64,000 nucleotides of DNA from Synechococcus sp. Tobar12-5m-g (lineage in GTDB: Bacteria > Cyanobacteriota > Cyanobacteriia > PCC-6307 > Cyanobiaceae): NCBI RefSeq assembly GCF_024345415.1, contig NZ_JAGQBB010000003.1, positions 1 to 64,000 of the forward strand, in the 5' to 3' direction. Below are positions 59,813-64,000 of the stretch, in pieces; position 1 is the first letter of the stretch, and the number at the start of each line of letters is the position of its first letter. The translations under genes were made by a program, and so were the position numbers. The notes below the pieces were generated by a model. That model saw only the letters and a list, made by a program, of their open reading frames with translations, did no database searches and was not told the origin of the DNA.

Positions 59813-62401
59813 TCACTGCCCCTCCTGCTCGAACAGGTCCGGCTGGTCCTCCTGCTCGGCCTCGATGAGCTCCTGCACGATCTCTGCCACACGCTGGCGG
59901 GGCACGGCACCACCGAGGTGGTCGTAGGCCGCATCACGGGCTCCCGGGTGGCACGGGGCGAGCTTGAGCTGCTCCAAGGCGTGCTCCACGTGTTCGCGGC
60001 TGGTTTGGAGGCCCGCAGGTGGTGGGTCAGCAGGTGCGATCGGGGCCACCGACGCCCGAGAGGGGGCGCTCAACCCCTCGGCAGTTTCGGCAGTTTCTAC
60101 CCACTCTCGGTTCCCTGGTGTTTTTTGAATGCCATTACTAGGGGGGGAGGAGTAGGGCAAAACTGCCGAAACTGCCGACCGACCCGGCAGATCGCTTTCT
60201 CCAACTGGGTTTTGCTCTCGGCAGTTTTGGGAGTTTGAAACTGCCGAGGGTCCGCTCGGGGGCGCCTGACTCGCCGCCGCTCCCTTGGAGATGCCGACGC
60301 TCGGCAGTTTCGGGGGGTCGTGCTCGGCAGTTTCGGAGTTGCTGGGAAGCAGGTTCCAGCGCAGGACATCGCCGGCAGGCTTGAAAAGTTCCACCTCCGC
60401 GTTGTGGACCCGGGCATTGAACTTCTGTTTGCCCAACACCCGGGCGTTCTTGTTGCCCTGCTCCTCCTGTGACCACTCCACAAACTGCTGGTACAGGGTG
60501 GCCCTGGTGATGCAGCGCATGGACCGATCGCCCGGCCTGGTGCGTTCGGAGAGGAACAGGGCCACCTTGTCGCTGGCCAGGCGGAACTGTTCCGCCGCCG
60601 CCTCATCGCAGGGCAGTGGCCGCCCCCGGTGCTTGCGGGCCATCAGCGCCTCGGTGAGCCGCCGCATGATGCCGGGGAGCTCCTGAGCCATCCGGTCCTC
60701 GATCCCTGGATCTTCCTTGCCGATGAAGCTGTTGGCGAAGTTGAAGACTGCGGATCGGGCCAGGTAGGCCTTGCTCGATTCGCTGACGGCTGGGATCGAG
60801 TTGGCGGAGAACACCAACATCGCCATATTCTCCAGGTCAAAGCCGTCCTTCCCCTTGTATTCGGCGTGGATCGGATCACCGCCGGTGAGGCACTTGAGGA
60901 TGGAAAGGTCGCCCAGGTCGTCAGAGCTGAGATCGGCGAAGGCGTTGAGCACCTTCCCGAACAGCCGTGCAGGAGCAAACCGCCCCTCTCCAGTGCCCTT
61001 GGCTGACAGGGAGTGGAGGCTGACGCAGCTGGAGAGCACCGGCCCGGCCAGGGCCCGCAGAAGCCGGAGGAAGGTGGATTTCCCCGACTTGCTAGGCCCC
61101 CACAGGAAGACCATCCAACTCGGGTAGGTGCTCTGGTCCAGCATTTGGCTGCAGTACTCGAGCAGTGCCGGCCCCTGTCCTGGGAGCTGTTCCTCAAGCC
61201 AGCGATCGAAGGTGGGACATGCAGCCTTTGGGTCCCAGTTGAAGGGCCACTGGATCAGCGTCAGATGCTTCGGTGTGTGTGGGTGCAGGATCCCCGTCAT
61301 AGGGTCGAGTAGGCCATTCCTGAAGTTGATCCGAAGGCAGGACTGCTTCAGGGGGATCTCTTGGCCAGAGGTCTTGAGATCCACCAGGCCGAAGCTGTGC
61401 ACGGTGTTGAAATGCTCCTGCTTGAAGTAGTCGCCCAGCACTTGCCCCACTTCACGCTCAAAGCAGCGGCTCTTGCCGTTGAGGTAGACGCCTTCGCGGT
61501 AGACAGCGATCGACTGATCGCCAGCCATTGCGAGGTGATGTTCCTGCTGCAGGTACTCCCAGAGCGTCTGGGTGCGCAGGTTCCCCTCAGGGCTGAAGAA
61601 GCCGCTGCCGTCTTTGGCTGGACGCCGCGGCCCCTTGCCGGGCAGAGGCTTGGCATCCTCGATCAACTTGTGAAGCACCCTCGGGCGGCGGTCCTGTGGG
61701 ATGCGGCCCAGCAGATCGTCCATCCCATCCTTCCCGCCACCGGGGATCTCCAGGAACCGAACCGACTTCGCCAGGCACACCGTCAACAGGTGTTCCTTCA
61801 ACCGCTTCGCCGCTGAATAGACGTTGTAGTTGGTGGTCACATCGGCGTCGAAGCCAGCGAGCACTTCACGCCCTTCGAGCGCCAGGTGCTCCAGGTCGCG
61901 GCTGGGTCTGCTGTCCCCCTGCTTGTCCTTCTCCAACCAGCCGTAGCAGCCGGCGATGCCGCACGGAACGGCGATCGGGTTGTCCTCGGAGATGTTGCTG
62001 GCGGTGGCCAGGAGTTGCTTGGTGCCCTCGACGAGGAGAAGGGGGATACGTGGATCTCTCTGGTGCTGCTCGAAGCCCGGGGCGATTCCGACCCGCCCAC
62101 CAGAACCCTTTGGGAACAGGTATTTGATGGGCTTGCCGTCCTCCCCGAGAGGTGGGCTGTCGGGCCGCAGCTGTCGCGTGACGATGCCAGAAGCGGATGT
62201 CCAGGTGAAGCAGTAGCTGGGCACTGCCTTCCTCCCCCAGGTGGTGAACTCCGGCGGCAAATCGGCGATGGTCTCGATGCGGGTGATCCCCTTCACCCGG
62301 CGGTCGTCGATCGCGCAGCTGCTCAGCCAATCCTTCTGCTCCTCGGTGAGGGGTTGGCCGTAGTGGGCGGCTGCGCTGGTGCTGGTGTTGGTGTTGCTCA
62401 T
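59813..62401 (-). CDS. Phage/plasmid primase-helicase (DUF3854 + SF3 helicase)
   Basis: 862 residues. The N-terminal part has a Toprim-like DUF3854 region: RIPLLLVEGTKQLLATASNI, VPCGIAGCYGWLEKD, LEGREVLAGFDADVTTNYNV. The C-terminal SF3/D5-type helicase has Walker A VFLWGPSKSGKSTFLRLLRA, then LSILKCLTGGDPIHAEYKGK and MLVFSANSIPAVSES. It replicates the mobile element. Its start overlaps the stop of the upstream RecD-like gene by ATGA. Confidence 0.88.
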   Translation of the reverse strand: MSNTNTSTSAAAHYGQPLTEEQKDWLSSCAIDDRRVKGITRIETIADLPPEFTTWGRKAVPSYCFTWTSASGIVTRQLRPDSPPLGEDGKPIKYLFPKGSGGRVGIAPGFEQHQRDPRIPLLLVEGTKQLLATASNISEDNPIAVPCGIAGCYGWLEKDKQGDSRPSRDLEHLALEGREVLAGFDADVTTNYNVYSAAKRLKEHLLTVCLAKSVRFLEIPGGGKDGMDDLLGRIPQDRRPRVLHKLIEDAKPLPGKGPRRPAKDGSGFFSPEGNLRTQTLWEYLQQEHHLAMAGDQSIAVYREGVYLNGKSRCFEREVGQVLGDYFKQEHFNTVHSFGLVDLKTSGQEIPLKQSCLRINFRNGLLDPMTGILHPHTPKHLTLIQWPFNWDPKAACPTFDRWLEEQLPGQGPALLEYCSQMLDQSTYPSWMVFLWGPSKSGKSTFLRLLRALAGPVLSSCVSLHSLSAKGTGEGRFAPARLFGKVLNAFADLSSDDLGDLSILKCLTGGDPIHAEYKGKDGFDLENMAMLVFSANSIPAVSESSKAYLARSAVFNFANSFIGKEDPGIEDRMAQELPGIMRRLTEALMARKHRGRPLPCDEAAAEQFRLASDKVALFLSERTRPGDRSMRCITRATLYQQFVEWSQEEQGNKNARVLGKQKFNARVHNAEVELFKPAGDVLRWNLLPSNSETAEHDPPKLPSVGISKGAAASQAPPSGPSAVSNSQNCREQNPVGESDLPGRSAVSAVLPYSSPPSNGIQKTPGNREWVETAETAEGLSAPSRASVAPIAPADPPPAGLQTSREHVEHALEQLKLAPCHPGARDAAYDHLGGAVPRQRVAEIVQELIEAEQEDQPDLFEQEGQ

Positions 62402-63990
62402 GCCGCCATCTCCACGACGCCGGCCTCGTTGGCTTTGGCCTCCCGTTCGGCCACCACATGCAGGGCCAGGGCCGCTCTTGTGATGCCCACGTAAGCGAGC
62501 TGATTGAGCGCCTCAGCGTCTTTGTTCCGGTCCACATCGGGATGCAGGAACACCCGCTCGAAGGTGGAGCCCTGGGCTTTGTGGACCGTCATGGCCCAGA
62601 CCGGACTGATCCCCCCGAAGGCGTCCCTCCGGCGCCAGTACATGCCCCAGAGCACCTTTGCGCCCGCCTCGTTCCCGGCCTCCTTCTCCACCCTGGCCGC
62701 TGCGGCGATGGTGTTGTTTGCCTTGCGCCAGCTCTGCAGATGGTCCTGGCAGAGCACCCGAAAGGAGATGCGCCGCCCCCAGGTGCCGGAGACGTGAGCC
62801 TCGATCTCCCACCACTGCCACGCCGGGAGCAGCTCTCCGGCTTTGGTCTTGCGCTTGCCCAGCAGCGCCTCGCGCACCTCGGTACGTTCGTCGCCGTCGA
62901 TGGCTCCCCAGTCCGGGGTGACGCTGACCAGCCTCATCTCGCAGGTGGAGCCGACCAGCGGCGCCCCGCCGGGCCCGACAATCACCCCGCTGGAAACGAC
63001 CGGCTGCCCAGGAACCCATGGCGGTGCGGACGGACCGCAGATGGCACGGTGCAGCAGCTGGTTGAGCTTGTCGGCCGCGACGTTCGTCCAGCACAGAACC
63101 CGAACCGCGTCGATGTCCTCGTTGTGGGCGGCGATGCGAACTTGTCGGACAACTTCCCGCCGCCAGGAGCCGAGGTTCTCATGGGCCACCACATCGCTGT
63201 GGTCCCCATGGCGCGAGATGAACGCAGGTCGGCCGCTGGCCAACTTGCGGGTGGCCGTCGCCAACTCCAGGATCGGCCCGGCATGGCGCACGACCTGGGA
63301 GAGGTGCGCGTGGATCGGGGCCTTGAACAGGGGGCAGGGCGTGGGGTCCTCCACCGGCGGTAACTGGGCCGGATCCCCGATGGCCACCAGGGCGGCAGCC
63401 TGCGGCATGGCAGCCTCCAGCTGGCCGGCCAGCGCAGCGGAAACCATCGAGATTTCATCCAGCACCACCAGGGCGGTGTCGTCCCCGATCAAGCGGGTGG
63501 CGTTGGGATCTGGCTGGAAAGTCTCCACGCCTTCATCACGAACCGGGCGCAGGCCCAGCGCGGAGTGCAAGGTGGTGACCTTCACCTGGTCGAGCCCGTA
63601 GCCGACCAGGGCCCGCTCCAGTTGGCGGGCAGCCTTGTGGGTCGGGGCGGCGATCACCACGGCCGGCGGCTTTTCCCATTTCCCCCATCGGTCGCGTTCG
63701 CCCAGGGCGCCGGCGATGGTCAGGGCCTGGGCGATCAACCGTGCTGTGAGGAAGGTCTTACCGGTGCCGGCAAACCCGGTGAGCACGCCGCGGGCGCCTG
63801 ACACCTCCCCCCGGAAGATCGGGGCAAGCTGATCGAACGCCTGCTGCTGGTCAGTGGTGAGCTGCACCTCCTGCTGACCTGCCGCCGCTGGCAGAATGTG
63901 GCGGGAGCCAACAAACCCGTTTCGGCCGTGGGCCGAGGTAGTGCCCGGGGTCGTCACGCCCTGGGCATTGCTGTTTGTGGGAGCCATCAA
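62398..63990 (-). CDS. RecD-like SF1 ATP-dependent DNA helicase
   Basis: 530 residues. Motif I GVLTGFAGTGKTFLTARLIA, motif Ia VIAAPTHKAARQLERAL, motif II ALVVLDEISMVSAALAG, motif III AIGDPAQLPPVEDPTP, and UvrD_C_2 motif PVWAMTVHKAQGSTFERVF with ALNQLAYVGITRA. RecD/Dda-type 5'-3' helicase, coupled to the primase-helicase. The start at 63,990 lies 10 bp from the window edge; further element genes probably continue to the right. Confidence 0.88.
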   Translation of the reverse strand: MMAPTNSNAQGVTTPGTTSAHGRNGFVGSRHILPAAAGQQEVQLTTDQQQAFDQLAPIFRGEVSGARGVLTGFAGTGKTFLTARLIAQALTIAGALGERDRWGKWEKPPAVVIAAPTHKAARQLERALVGYGLDQVKVTTLHSALGLRPVRDEGVETFQPDPNATRLIGDDTALVVLDEISMVSAALAGQLEAAMPQAAALVAIGDPAQLPPVEDPTPCPLFKAPIHAHLSQVVRHAGPILELATATRKLASGRPAFISRHGDHSDVVAHENLGSWRREVVRQVRIAAHNEDIDAVRVLCWTNVAADKLNQLLHRAICGPSAPPWVPGQPVVSSGVIVGPGGAPLVGSTCEMRLVSVTPDWGAIDGDERTEVREALLGKRKTKAGELLPAWQWWEIEAHVSGTWGRRISFRVLCQDHLQSWRKANNTIAAAARVEKEAGNEAGAKVLWGMYWRRRDAFGGISPVWAMTVHKAQGSTFERVFLHPDVDRNKDAEALNQLAYVGITRAALALHVVAEREAKANEAGVVEMAA

Positions 63991-64000
63991 TCAGCCCTCC

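Overview
The window looks like a piece of a high-GC unicellular picocyanobacterial chromosome (Cyanobium / Vulcanococcus / freshwater Synechococcus type). The support is the gene mix: an SbtA-SbtB bicarbonate transporter pair, a plant-type [2Fe-2S] ferredoxin, a three-gene PntA/PntA2/PntB transhydrogenase, a Nif11 protein, a GDT1-type Mn exporter and several short conserved proteins of cyanobacterial type. I recognised no rRNA, tRNA or CRISPR array.

Layout. 1-1,880: debris of an integrated element (tyrosine-recombinase C-terminus, AlpA-like excisionase/regulator, two copies of a 49-bp IS-end-like repeat) and a membrane-anchored TIR protein. 1,940-13,025: one tightly packed nine-gene operon, mostly with 1-14 nt overlaps. 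It encodes a polyprenyl-phospho-arabinose type pathway: UbiA-like phosphoribosyltransferase, DprE2, DprE1, a GtrA protein, a HAD phosphatase fused to a flippase-like membrane domain, two GT-C-like membrane proteins, an extended SDR and an amine-oxidase-like flavoprotein. The gene set parallels the mycobacterial arabinogalactan locus and is the most interesting system here. 13,100-21,800: a decaying accessory region with a frameshifted HNH gene, a 1.77-kb tandem duplication of [SNase-Excalibur / small secreted protein / kinesin-light-chain-type TPR], a gene remnant bracketed by perfect 14-bp inverted repeats with integron-like core sequences, an IS3 element whose orfA carries a 24-bp palindromic insertion, and other IS remnants.

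21,960-47,000: mostly core and housekeeping genes: O-methyltransferase, acyltransferase, Nif11, TspO, malic enzyme, ferredoxin, pntA/A2/B, DEAD-box helicase, sugar ABC permease, sbtA/sbtB, Mn and Zn exporters, TerC, mfd, oligopeptide ABC permease, and a two-component pair. Decayed toxin-antitoxin genes (MazF-like, HEPN-MNT) sit among them. 47,780-49,550: type IV pilin-like genes, the last cut off at its N-terminus. 49,560-64,000: a second accessory region with helicase debris, a T7-like internal virion protein, a large lower-GC glycoside-hydrolase-like gene of foreign appearance, a cluster of GTTAC/GTAAC motifs, and a replication/integration module (tyrosine recombinase, winged-helix protein, primase-helicase, RecD-like helicase) that runs off the right edge.

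How it fits together. The operon at 1.9-13.0 kb can be read as lipid-linked D-arabinofuranose supply (PRPP + polyprenyl-P, dephosphorylation, C2' epimerisation by DprE1/DprE2), membrane translocation (GtrA, flippase domain) and use by GT-C enzymes at the cell surface. The two ends of the window are dominated by mobile DNA and pseudogenes.
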